Source of the DNA: Bacteroides sp.
Lineage (GTDB): Bacteria > Bacteroidota > Bacteroidia > Bacteroidales > Bacteroidaceae
Assembly (NCBI GenBank): GCA_019416685.1
Contig: DXWV01000015.1
Coordinates: forward strand, 1-49,332
Reading direction: 5' to 3'
DNA length: 49,332 bases
A program made the translations under genes and the position numbers. Every line of letters starts with the position of its first letter. Position 1 is the first letter of the stretch. The notes under the pieces are model-generated. The model saw only the letters and a list, made by a program, of their open reading frames with translations, searched no databases and was not told the DNA's origin. Positions 16,006-25,600 of this stretch are shown piece after piece.

Positions 16006-17499
16006 TCAATATCCCGAATTTTGAGTAAATTTGCATAATTCTACCTGTTTGGGAGGAAGAGGCATAAGATAGTTTTCCTTATTCCTGTTTATATTTCCCG
16101 CCGCAACAACACGTTCATTATACAAGTTACACTCTTCTACTTTTTCCCGGCGTACTAGCTGAAACCATCTCTTATATTCCGCAAAGAACTCCCATCCTCG
16201 CTCATCAAAAACATATCTATCGAAAAACTCACAAGAGAGACCTTCCGGAACATTGTTGGCCGTTCCACCAATAGCTCTCTTTCGTATCCGATTTATACAC
16301 TCATATGCCAAGTCATCCGGTCCGTTATTAGCCAGATTCTGAGCTTCAGCGTAAATAAGTAATACATCCGCATATCGGTATATGGGAATAATTCCATCTG
16401 ACTGTGCTGCAGTAATTCCATAATCACGATACTTCTTTATAAAAGGAGATTTCATGGCCGACTGCAAATAGGAATTTGGTTGGGGTCTTCCTGGAACCGT
16501 ATAAGTAGTCTGATAGTTCCACTCTTTCCGTTCATCATCCGGATATTTCAAATAAAACTCCGCATCTGCCAGATAGTCACTCCATCCCTTTTCCTCTTGA
16601 GCAAGAAAAGAGATTCCATACTGACTCGCCATATTCGTAGTCCGAGAACAGTTCACAGCAAATATATGTTCCGTGTTATCATTCTTCGTAACCTCTTTCC
16701 ACAAATCGGCATAATGATCCACCAAGTCATGATGATTATATGGAGCCTCTATTATTTCCCTGGCTTTCTGTGCCGCTTTCGCATAATATTCAGTCCTGTG
16801 CAACGGCCATCCGGCCATTGTCAAATAAACCTCTGCAAGACAGGTTTGCGCAGCAATTTTCCCAACAGAAGAGTTATCTTTTGTACGAGGTGTTTCCGGC
16901 AGATAGGTTTCGGCCAGAATCAAATCGGGAACGATAATCTTATCATATATATCCGCCACTTTATTGCGTCCGATATTCTCGTTACCCAATATATCCTGAG
17001 TCGATTTGGAATCGACTATACCCGGCACATCTCCGAATAACCGTACTAAGTTATAATAAGCAAAAGCCCGCATAAAATAAGCCTCACCCAAATAGGCTTG
17101 CTTTTCATTCTCCGATACTCCATCTTCATTACTACCACAAATACCTTCAATCATTAAGTTAGAATTTAATATCAGATCATACATATTCTTCCAAAACCAA
17201 TGAACATCCAACTCACTAATTGTAGCATCCGCACGTAGTTCATCAATGACAATAGTACGTGATTTACTCAACATTCCGGAAATTACGTCATCAGCTCCCA
17301 ATGTTAAGGTAAACAATCGGCAGCAATAACCATAATTCCAATGCCAAAGAGTGCGATATAGCCCATTCGCCGTATTAGTTAAATTTGCTTCATCATATAT
17401 AATATTTTCCGGAGTCAGGAAACTGAGAGGCTCTTGCTTCAGATCCACACACCCTGATAAAAACAAAACGCTAAAAAATATTCCTATAATTTTTTTCAT
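16006..17499 (-). CDS. SusD/RagB-type surface glycan-binding lipoprotein
   Basis: A 497-residue protein of typical SusD length. The signal peptide ends in the lipobox SGC, followed by the usual acidic and polar start (VDLKQEPLSFLTPENI). The conserved segments are present: YLGEAYFMRAFAYYNLVRLFG (the TPR region) near residue 130-155, and near the C terminus YADVLLIYAEAQN and FDERGWEFFAEYKRW. It sits on the cell surface as the lid of the SusC channel and binds the polysaccharide or its fragments. It begins 12 bases after the SusC stop and is co-transcribed with it. Substrate specificity cannot be read from the sequence. Confidence 0.95.
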   Translation of the reverse strand: MKKIIGIFFSVLFLSGCVDLKQEPLSFLTPENIIYDEANLTNTANGLYRTLWHWNYGYCCRLFTLTLGADDVISGMLSKSRTIVIDELRADATISELDVHWFWKNMYDLILNSNLMIEGICGSNEDGVSENEKQAYLGEAYFMRAFAYYNLVRLFGDVPGIVDSKSTQDILGNENIGRNKVADIYDKIIVPDLILAETYLPETPRTKDNSSVGKIAAQTCLAEVYLTMAGWPLHRTEYYAKAAQKAREIIEAPYNHHDLVDHYADLWKEVTKNDNTEHIFAVNCSRTTNMASQYGISFLAQEEKGWSDYLADAEFYLKYPDDERKEWNYQTTYTVPGRPQPNSYLQSAMKSPFIKKYRDYGITAAQSDGIIPIYRYADVLLIYAEAQNLANNGPDDLAYECINRIRKRAIGGTANNVPEGLSCEFFDRYVFDERGWEFFAEYKRWFQLVRREKVEECNLYNERVVAAGNINRNKENYLMPLPPKQVELCKFTQNSGY

Positions 17500-17510
17500 C
17501 TTTTCATCTT

Positions 17511-20500
17511 TTAAAATGAGAAATTCAATCCTAACATGTAATTACGTCCATTTGGATAATATCCCCAATCAATACCCGAAGCCAACGGAGTTTTCAAAGT
17601 TACTTCCGGGTCTATTCCGGTATATCCGGTAAATAAAAATGGATTCTGAACGGATACATAACACCTCAAAGATGACACTCGCAGCTTTTGCAAAACTTTC
17701 TGCGGCAAGGTGTATCCAACTGTTATACTCTTCACTTTCACAAAATCTCCCTTCTCTACAAATAAAGAAGATATCCGTCCCCCCGTCGGTGTCTTGATAA
17801 ATCCTTCAAGATATCCACTCTCATCATCCGGACGCCAACGTTTATACATTTCGGGATTAGGAGTCAAACCAATAGTTCGCACCTGACGGGTATAATTATA
17901 GATATCAAATCCATGATACCCGATCATAAACAAGTTAAAATCAAAATTCTTCCAATTAATAGTATTACTCCATCCCCAATTAAATTTCGGTTGCCCATTT
18001 CCAATAACACATTGGTCATCTATTGTAATCAAAGGATTATCATCGAGATTTTTAAACTTATAGGAACCGGCTTCCGGACGGTTTTCCGATTCCGACAATC
18101 CAGACACTTCGGCCATTTTCCAGATACCCTCGTATTGGTATCCCCATATCGTACCTATCCGTCCTCCCTTTATATAACGGAAATAGTCATTTTCATATCC
18201 TCCTGAAGGCATGATCATATCAATATCGTCCGAAAACTTCTTAAAAGTTCCTTGGTTGTGCGATAAGGTGAGCACGCTGTTCCATGTAATGTTTTTTACA
18301 GCTACAGGCGTCATGTTAACAGTAACTTCAACACCCTTATTCAAAATATGGGCGACATTAGCCAACTTCGTTTCCTGTCCGGTATGAAGAGGTACATTGA
18401 TATTAATCAGCACATCTTTACTCAACTTATGGTAAAGGTCAACATTAAACACCAACCTGTTATTAAAAAGACCAAAATCAAGACCAATGTTGTACTGCTC
18501 GGTACGTTCCCATCCCAAATTAGGGTTTCCGATCCGTTTCAAGGAAAGTACCAAGTCATTATTAGCATTCCGATTAGTTGTATATTCGTTAAATGCCGAA
18601 TACGCTACTACCGCCTGATTTCCAGTTTGACCGTAACCTAAGCGTAATTTTAATTGGTCAAAAGGTACCCGATCCATAAATCTTTCCTGTTTGATATCCC
18701 AAGCCAAAGCAAGAGATGGGAAATTATCCCAACGTTTACCATACGCCAATCGAGAAGAACCGTCCCAACGATATGATGCAGTCAGCATATATCGATTCAT
18801 AAAGACATAATTCACACGTGCCAAAGCCGACATCATCGCCGTTTTTATTCGAGAAGACTCACCACCGGTCACTTTTCCCAAAGATGTATTATTCGCTCCA
18901 ATTTCAATAGAAGCGAGTCCAGATGCCGAAGAGGTATTGATAAAGTCATCGCTATAGCTTTGTTCAAAAACAAACGTTGTATTCAACCGATGATTACTAT
19001 TTATCTCTTTCACGTAGCTCAATATATTAGAATTTATCCAACTGTATGAATGGCTACTCTGCGCCCTTGACGAAGTAAGAGAAGTTCCTGCCCAAGTTTC
19101 ATAACAATCCTCATTAAAAGTAGACCGATAAATACTCGATCCAAAATTGAAGCTTTGATTCATCCGTAAGGACAAACCTGGCAGTAATTTTAAATCGACA
19201 TACCCTTGTAAGCGTATTTTATGAGAATAATCGTCTTTATCCTGTTCCCAAATATGTCCCATTGGGTTATACTGTGCACTACCCAATAAATTAAGATTGT
19301 TATATTTCCCATTTTCATCTTTGGGAGATATTGTATTTGGGAAAATCAAGCTTTCTATTAATACCCCCCTGTACTGAGAGAATCTCGGACCTTGTGAAGT
19401 AGTATACTCTCCCCATAAGTTTACTCCCGTCTTTAGCCATGATTTTATTTCGCTGTCAACTTTTACACGATAGTTTACTTTCTCATTAGAAGATGTCTCT
19501 ACAATACCTTCATTAGAAGAGTAACGACCTGAAATAAGATATTGAGTCTTATTTTCACCGCCAGAAATCGATACTTCATGGGCATGTTCCACCGCACATT
19601 TTCTGAATATATTGTCGACATAATCATATCCGATACTACCATTATCAAAAGCAGCTATCTCATCCGCAGTATAAAATTCTCTTACCTCAGTACCCGAAGC
19701 TGTATAAAATTCTTTACCATAATCATTTGCCAGCCGTGCAAACTCACCCGGGGTCATCATGTCCGGCAAAGAATAAGGAGATTTAAAATTGATATATCCA
19801 TTATATTGTACCGTAATCTTTCCTTTTTCAATATTTTTCGTAGTTACCAAAATAACACCATTTGCACCTTGCGAACCGTATATAGCCGTTGCTGAAGCGT
19901 CTTTAAGTACCTCAATCGATTCTATATCAGCAGGATTCAAAGAGGAAAGGCTTCCTCCAATAAAACCGTCAATCACTACCAGGGGGCCTGTATCAGCTTG
20001 TATTGAGTTAACACCACGTACTCGTATTGTAGCTTCCGAGCCCGGTTGTCCAGAAGCAGATATGATACTCACCCCCGAGAGCCTTCCCTGCAAAGCATCA
20101 GTAATATTCGATACCGGCATCTGTTTCAAGGCTTCATCAGCCTTCACCGAAGCGACTGATCCTGTCAGATCCGATTTACGCATAACGCCATATCCCACTA
20201 CTACCACTTCATCCAGATCATAGTTATCTTCTTCTAAAACTATTTTTATCGTACTTCTCCCGTTCACAGATACCTGTCTGGTTTTATACCCAACATACGA
20301 AACCTGTAATACAGTTTTCGAATCGCATTGTAAGGTAAAAATCCCTTCTTCATCTGTTATCGTACCTTTTTGGGTATCTTTCGCGAAAATAGAGGCTCCG
20401 AGAATTTTTTCTCCAGACCTACTCTCCACACTTCCTCTTAACACTATATTCTGAGCCACCCCCTCCATTCCCAATAATAGAAGGGCTAAGAACAGTATTT

Positions 20501-20513
20501 GTCGTTTAATCAT
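17511..20513 (-). CDS. SusC/RagA-type TonB-dependent transporter
   Basis: I place the start at the ATG at 20513, which has a GAAGAG sequence just upstream; a GTG at 20525 is an alternative four codons earlier. The product is about 1000 residues long. After the signal peptide (cleaved near GVAQ) come a carboxypeptidase-regulatory-like domain (about 20-100), the SusC motif DEVVVVGYGVMRKSDLTGSV, the plug domain (VSIISASGQPGSEATIRVRG, then ESIEVLKDASATAIYGSQGA) and a 22-strand barrel ending in a Phe-rich final strand (LGLNFSF). It imports oligosaccharides across the outer membrane using TonB energy, with the SusD protein encoded next. The region upstream contains a strong hairpin that separates it from the beta-helix gene. 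Confidence 0.95.
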   Translation of the reverse strand: MIKRQILFLALLLLGMEGVAQNIVLRGSVESRSGEKILGASIFAKDTQKGTITDEEGIFTLQCDSKTVLQVSYVGYKTRQVSVNGRSTIKIVLEEDNYDLDEVVVVGYGVMRKSDLTGSVASVKADEALKQMPVSNITDALQGRLSGVSIISASGQPGSEATIRVRGVNSIQADTGPLVVIDGFIGGSLSSLNPADIESIEVLKDASATAIYGSQGANGVILVTTKNIEKGKITVQYNGYINFKSPYSLPDMMTPGEFARLANDYGKEFYTASGTEVREFYTADEIAAFDNGSIGYDYVDNIFRKCAVEHAHEVSISGGENKTQYLISGRYSSNEGIVETSSNEKVNYRVKVDSEIKSWLKTGVNLWGEYTTSQGPRFSQYRGVLIESLIFPNTISPKDENGKYNNLNLLGSAQYNPMGHIWEQDKDDYSHKIRLQGYVDLKLLPGLSLRMNQSFNFGSSIYRSTFNEDCYETWAGTSLTSSRAQSSHSYSWINSNILSYVKEINSNHRLNTTFVFEQSYSDDFINTSSASGLASIEIGANNTSLGKVTGGESSRIKTAMMSALARVNYVFMNRYMLTASYRWDGSSRLAYGKRWDNFPSLALAWDIKQERFMDRVPFDQLKLRLGYGQTGNQAVVAYSAFNEYTTNRNANNDLVLSLKRIGNPNLGWERTEQYNIGLDFGLFNNRLVFNVDLYHKLSKDVLININVPLHTGQETKLANVAHILNKGVEVTVNMTPVAVKNITWNSVLTLSHNQGTFKKFSDDIDMIMPSGGYENDYFRYIKGGRIGTIWGYQYEGIWKMAEVSGLSESENRPEAGSYKFKNLDDNPLITIDDQCVIGNGQPKFNWGWSNTINWKNFDFNLFMIGYHGFDIYNYTRQVRTIGLTPNPEMYKRWRPDDESGYLEGFIKTPTGGRISSLFVEKGDFVKVKSITVGYTLPQKVLQKLRVSSLRCYVSVQNPFLFTGYTGIDPEVTLKTPLASGIDWGYYPNGRNYMLGLNFSF

Positions 20514-20817
20514 AATACTCTTCACATTAAATTTAAATTATTATCTACTGACGTTGTATATTATCAATAACCTCAATACGCACAATATAAATATCCGATT
20601 ATCCAACAGTTACTACAATATACATGGGCACGTACATAAGACTTTCGCCGACTATCCTGATTTCATCTCCTGTTACAGCACTTAAAATCAGAAGCCAGTT
20701 CATATCCACCTATCCTCGATGTAAAACCACCCGAAATCAGATATATATCTTGTTATCAGCTGAATACCGCTGATAACAAGACAAGTACCTATAACAATCT
20801 TTTTATCACTGAATACC
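20514..20817. other. Intergenic region upstream of SusC
   Basis: About 300 bases without a gene. The half nearest SusC is AT-rich and contains several ATATTGT-like repeats that could be binding sites for the hybrid regulator, but I cannot define a consistent motif. The half nearest the beta-helix gene holds a perfect hairpin (20749-20780). Confidence 0.5.
20749..20780 (-). terminator. Perfect hairpin between beta-helix gene and SusC
   Basis: CTTGTTATCAGC (20749-20760) and its exact complement (20769-20780) enclose an 8-base loop. On neither strand does a T run follow immediately, so it may be a processing or stabilising stem rather than a classical terminator. It lies about 38 bases beyond the beta-helix stop codon. 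Confidence 0.5.
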
Positions 20818-22494
20818 TTATAACATAATCATCTTTGTCATCGAGTGTCCATTCTTCTCTATTTTCACAATATAGGTTCCTTTCTCCAATGTTGTCGATT
20901 TGGAAAAATCACCTGTATAGAAAGATTTCACACACTTTCCTGCAATATCAAACACCGTTACATTGCTATTTGCCACATTTACATATAAGCTACCCGAACT
21001 AACGTAGATTTCCTTTCCGTCAAAGACTGGCTGTATAGAGACAATATCACCTGCGGGGTCCACTTCATATACTCCCAAGTCAACAGGATCCTCATCAGTC
21101 ATGGCTCGCTTTTTTCCAACAATATCACAATCAAATTCAACTAACGCATCATAATAACTGTTACCCTTATTAATCAGAAACGATGTTTCATTCATTTTCC
21201 AGTCAGCATTTCTAATCTCTGTAAGTGCGTCAATATCCGTAGAAGATACAGCTCCCACAAATGATGTCGGTTTAATAAACTTCGCGTAATTCACTTCCAC
21301 ATCCTCTCCCATATTATCATCTGATATTCGGTATAGAGGATAAAACGACCAATCCGAATTTTCGGCTTTAGTTATTATATCTTCAGATCCCCTGTTAGAG
21401 GCTACGCAATCGAAATAACTAACCGTCGAACCGGCTTGTGTATACATATAAGCCTTACTACCAGAAGTAGTCATATTGTTCCAGACAACACTATTTGCCA
21501 ATGTGCCACCACCATCAGCATCAAAAAAAACTGAATAGCTACCTTGATCACCGGTCAGGTTATTACACACAGTCATATTAATAAACATAGCCCCCCTGTC
21601 CGTATAAATTGGATAACCTGTATTATTATAAACCAAACAATTCAAAATCGTATTAGAAGGCCAATTAGCTGCAATAGCCGAACCTTTACCATATCCATCA
21701 GTAGCACTCCCGGATGTATTGTTATAAAAGATACAATTAGTTATCATACCTCCTGCTGCAGCACGCAAACCACCACCACATATACTCCCCCATTTCAATC
21801 CTCGGTTACTATCAAATACACAATGATCAACATAGTTTACATCTTCAACTGATGTACTGGAAAGATATAATCCCGCACCGCCATTTTTATCATTCGCGGC
21901 AGACGAATTATTGAAAAAATAACAATATTGCACTTTACCACCCATATACATTTGTACACCGCCGCCGCCCCAAGTCGACACATTCTCACGAAAAATACAG
22001 TTCTGTACAACTCCACCTTTTCTTACAGTAACAGCCGAACCTTTACTCTTCTCAAAAGTAATACCGTCAATAAACGTTTCGTTCGGGAATTGAGTCTTCT
22101 GATTTGTAATATTAGAGGCTGTGGCCGCAGCGTCAATCGAAAGTATCGTCTGGTTAACAAAGTCCCACGGCTGCCCCCTTTCGACCTTTATCCGATCTTC
22201 CAACTTACTCTCAGTTCCGGCGAAGCCACCGTACAAAGAAGTACCGGATTTCATGGTTAAATACACTTTAGAGGCATCCAGTTCCTCATTTTTAATCATA
22301 TAAATACCTGCAGCTATCCACACCTGATCTCCCGGAGCAGCAGCCTCATAAGCCATCTTTATATCCGTATAAACCAGTCCCGGATTTTTATCACTCCAAG
22401 CCGTAGATTCAACATTCGGCTTCACATAATACACTGTAGCGTTTGCCAAAACCGCCATACACATTAATGATAAAAAGAGATACAATTTTCTCAT
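20818..22494 (-). CDS. Right-handed beta-helix protein with sorting-like C terminus
   Basis: A 558-residue protein with a signal peptide (about 19 residues) followed by YYVKPN and TDIKMAYEAAAPGDQVWIAAG, the common opening of parallel beta-helix proteins. Between about 130 and 330 there are repeating short strands with Asn and Gly turns (NCIFREN, YCYFFNNSS, HCVFDSNRG, NCIFYNNTSG, NCLVYNNTG), the pattern of pectate-lyase-like helices. No catalytic residues could be assigned. The last 75 residues (YVNVANSNVTVFDIAGKCV, then GTYIVKI) resemble a type A secretion-sorting domain. It lies between the regulator and SusC, so it is probably a binding or degrading factor for the same polysaccharide. Confidence 0.75.
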   Translation of the reverse strand: MRKLYLFLSLMCMAVLANATVYYVKPNVESTAWSDKNPGLVYTDIKMAYEAAAPGDQVWIAAGIYMIKNEELDASKVYLTMKSGTSLYGGFAGTESKLEDRIKVERGQPWDFVNQTILSIDAAATASNITNQKTQFPNETFIDGITFEKSKGSAVTVRKGGVVQNCIFRENVSTWGGGGVQMYMGGKVQYCYFFNNSSAANDKNGGAGLYLSSTSVEDVNYVDHCVFDSNRGLKWGSICGGGLRAAAGGMITNCIFYNNTSGSATDGYGKGSAIAANWPSNTILNCLVYNNTGYPIYTDRGAMFINMTVCNNLTGDQGSYSVFFDADGGGTLANSVVWNNMTTSGSKAYMYTQAGSTVSYFDCVASNRGSEDIITKAENSDWSFYPLYRISDDNMGEDVEVNYAKFIKPTSFVGAVSSTDIDALTEIRNADWKMNETSFLINKGNSYYDALVEFDCDIVGKKRAMTDEDPVDLGVYEVDPAGDIVSIQPVFDGKEIYVSSGSLYVNVANSNVTVFDIAGKCVKSFYTGDFSKSTTLEKGTYIVKIEKNGHSMTKMIML

Positions 22495-22537
22495 GGCATT
22501 TCAATTTAATAGTTTAACTTTTATTTTTAATACGCCA

Positions 22538-22545
22538 CAAAAATA
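22538..22545 (-). promoter_or_regulatory. Possible -7 box for the beta-helix gene
   Basis: The minus strand reads TATTTTTG, a match to TAnnTTTG, about 44 bases before the ATG at 22494. The -33 position reads CAAT, not TTTG, which is compatible with a promoter that needs an activator such as the neighbouring hybrid regulator. Confidence 0.4.
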
Positions 22546-22692
22546 GGGTTAAAAACAAGGGAAGATTGGATAAAATTGTACGTAAAACGACCCAATATTT
22601 TCCGTCTCAGAATATAGGAATGCTCTATTTATCAAGAATATATATTGGAGAGAAAATATTTATTTCCCCTCCAAATCTCTATTAACCAACTT

Positions 22693-25600
22693 TTAAAATG
22701 GAGTACCCTTACGATAAGCGGTAGGAGATATTCCAAATTGTTCTTTAAAACATTTCCCGAAATACTTTGGAGATCCAAATCCTAATGTATATGCAATATC
22801 AGCAACCGACATTTCCATATTATCACGAAGAAAAACAGAAGCTTTTTTCAATTTCACATTCATAATAAAATCATTCGGTGTCTGACCGGTAACTCCTTTT
22901 AATTTAGCAAATAACTTCGTGCGACACATATTGAGTTCGGCACATAATACCGGAATGTCAAAATCCGAATCATCAATATGTTTCTCTATAACCTCACAAA
23001 CTTTTTCTATAAAAGTAAGATCTTGTTCATTAGTTGCCAAAACTTTAGCTGAAACATCCGGGTGGCAGCTAAATTTTTTCTGAAGTATCCTTCTGTTATT
23101 AACCAGATTATTACAACGAATTATAAGAGTTTCTATATTAAAAGGTTTAGTAATATAGTCATCCGCCCCATTTTTTAATCCTTCTATATTACTCTCTATC
23201 GTGGTACGAGCTGTCAATAATACAACTGGAATATGGCAAAGCTCCAAACTTTCTTTTATTTTTCGGCATAACTCCGAACCTGATAAAAAAGGCATCATTA
23301 TATCACTCAAAACAATATCCGGCTGCAATTCTATCGCTTTCCGATAACCTTCCTTTCCATCAGCTGCCAAAGTAACATTATATACCGGAGAAAAAACATC
23401 TTTCAACATAAGCCGGAGTTCCATATTATCTTCAACAATCAATATTTGTGGCCTATCGCCATCTTCATTTTCAGATTCACGAACAATTTCAGAAACTATA
23501 TCTGTTTCAGCCTCCAATATTTTCTTTATGCAAACCTGATCTGCATTTTCTATCTCTGATATTTCTGATTGTTTGAAATGCGATTTCCCTTTTCGTATAG
23601 AAACAACAAAACAACTCTCCACACCCGGAACACTCGATACAGAAATATCTCCAGAATGAGACTCTACAATCAACTTTGACAAAGCTAATCCAATTCCAGT
23701 TCCAGGTGTCATACTACTCACCTGTACATTATTATCCACCTGATAAAAACATTGAAATATTTTATCAATATATTCTTCTGAAATACCTATGCCGTTATCC
23801 GTTACAGAAACTAAGACTCTATCTTTCATTTCCTTCATTCCAATCACAATACATCCCTGTTCAGGTGTAAACTTAAAAGCATTGGAAATAAGATTATAAA
23901 ATACTTTCTGCATTTGTATAGGATCAATCCATACAAAAATATCATCTTCGCCCTTCTCCAACCGGAATGTTATATTTCTCAAACGAGCCAATTCTGTAAA
24001 AGACACATATATCTCATCCAGAAAATCTCCCATATTCACCTGCGAAACTTTCAATAACAAATATCCCTGTTCATATTTTCGGAATTCGAGCAGTTCGGTT
24101 ATAAGATTCTGCATATGGTAAGCATTTCTTTTAATTGCAAGAATCTTTTTATAAACCGCAGGAGAAACACGAGAAGTCTGCAGTAACATTTCAACTTGGC
24201 CCAAAATAAGAGTTAAAGGTGTCCTAAACTCATGCGATATATTTGTAAAAAAACATAACTTTGACTGATTAGTCTGTTCTATACGATCTTTTTCCTTTTT
24301 TTCATACTCAAGCGATGTCCTTAACAGCAACTTCGATTTGATCGAAGACAAATAAATATAAATTAAAGAAATAACGATGAATACATATATCAGATACGCC
24401 CACCATGATCTGTAAAATGGAGGGGAAACATGAATCAATAACTGTTTTTCACAAGCTATTTGCTGAGTACCCTCCCATTTCCCCCGAATTTTAAGTACAT
24501 AATCCCCTTCTGCAAGGTGCATAAAATTCAGACTATATACATGTGGAGGCATCTTAACCCATTGATTTGCCAATCCGGACATCTGATATTCATAAACACA
24601 ACGGTTAGATGGAATATAATTATCTGAAATAAATGAAATTGAAAGTATTGTTTGATCATACTTCAAATCTATTTTATTTGCAAATGCCAACGTGGATTTT
24701 AATATCCCCGTAGAATCACCGGGAATAATTTTGTGATTGTTAACTAAAAGTTCCTGAAATTCAATTTTAAAGGGAGTATATTCCTGCTTCAGATCTTTTT
24801 CCGTGAAGGAAATAATACCATCTATCCCCGAAAGGTAAATCTGTCCGTCAGAAGTGACACAAACATCTCCACCATAAGCAGAAGAAAGTGGGAATCCATT
24901 TTCCATCCCATAATTATACACTCTCTTATTCCGAGGATCAAGCAAAGAAATTCCTTCAGTATGTAAAAGAATTAAATATCCATTCTTGGATTCGGCAATA
25001 TTACCGATATAATTATTCTTCAATCCACAACTACGTTGATCAAACCGATGGAAGCAATCATTTTTTGCGTCATACAAATTTAGACCTCCTCCCCCCGTCG
25101 TTATCCATAATCTATTCTGCGAATCCAGAAAAAGTTTCTCCATATTATTACTGCTTAAAGAAGTTTCATCTTTCGGATCATACAGATATTCTTTTAGCTT
25201 TTGTTTTTTGATATCAAAGCATAACAATCCTTTACCTGCAACCCAAAGATTCTGTTCTTTATCAAATAATATATCCACAACAAAGGGATTGTGCTTATGC
25301 AGGCATTCGGAAAAAAGAGAAAATTTATTCGTCCGCATATCAAACAGGTATAATCCGGAATGAGTCCCGACCAATAACGAATCTTTCCCGTATGGTTTAA
25401 TAACCCGTATCGATACCGCATCTCCAACTGCATCTTGGGAATTGTGGTATTCATCAAAGATTATATATTCCCGCGTAGACATATTAAATTTACACAATCC
25501 TCCGAAATGTAGTCCTAACCACAATATACGGTTATTCTTATCATAATACGCCGTTTTTATATTCGATTTAAATATATATTGGCCACGAGACCTTTCAATA

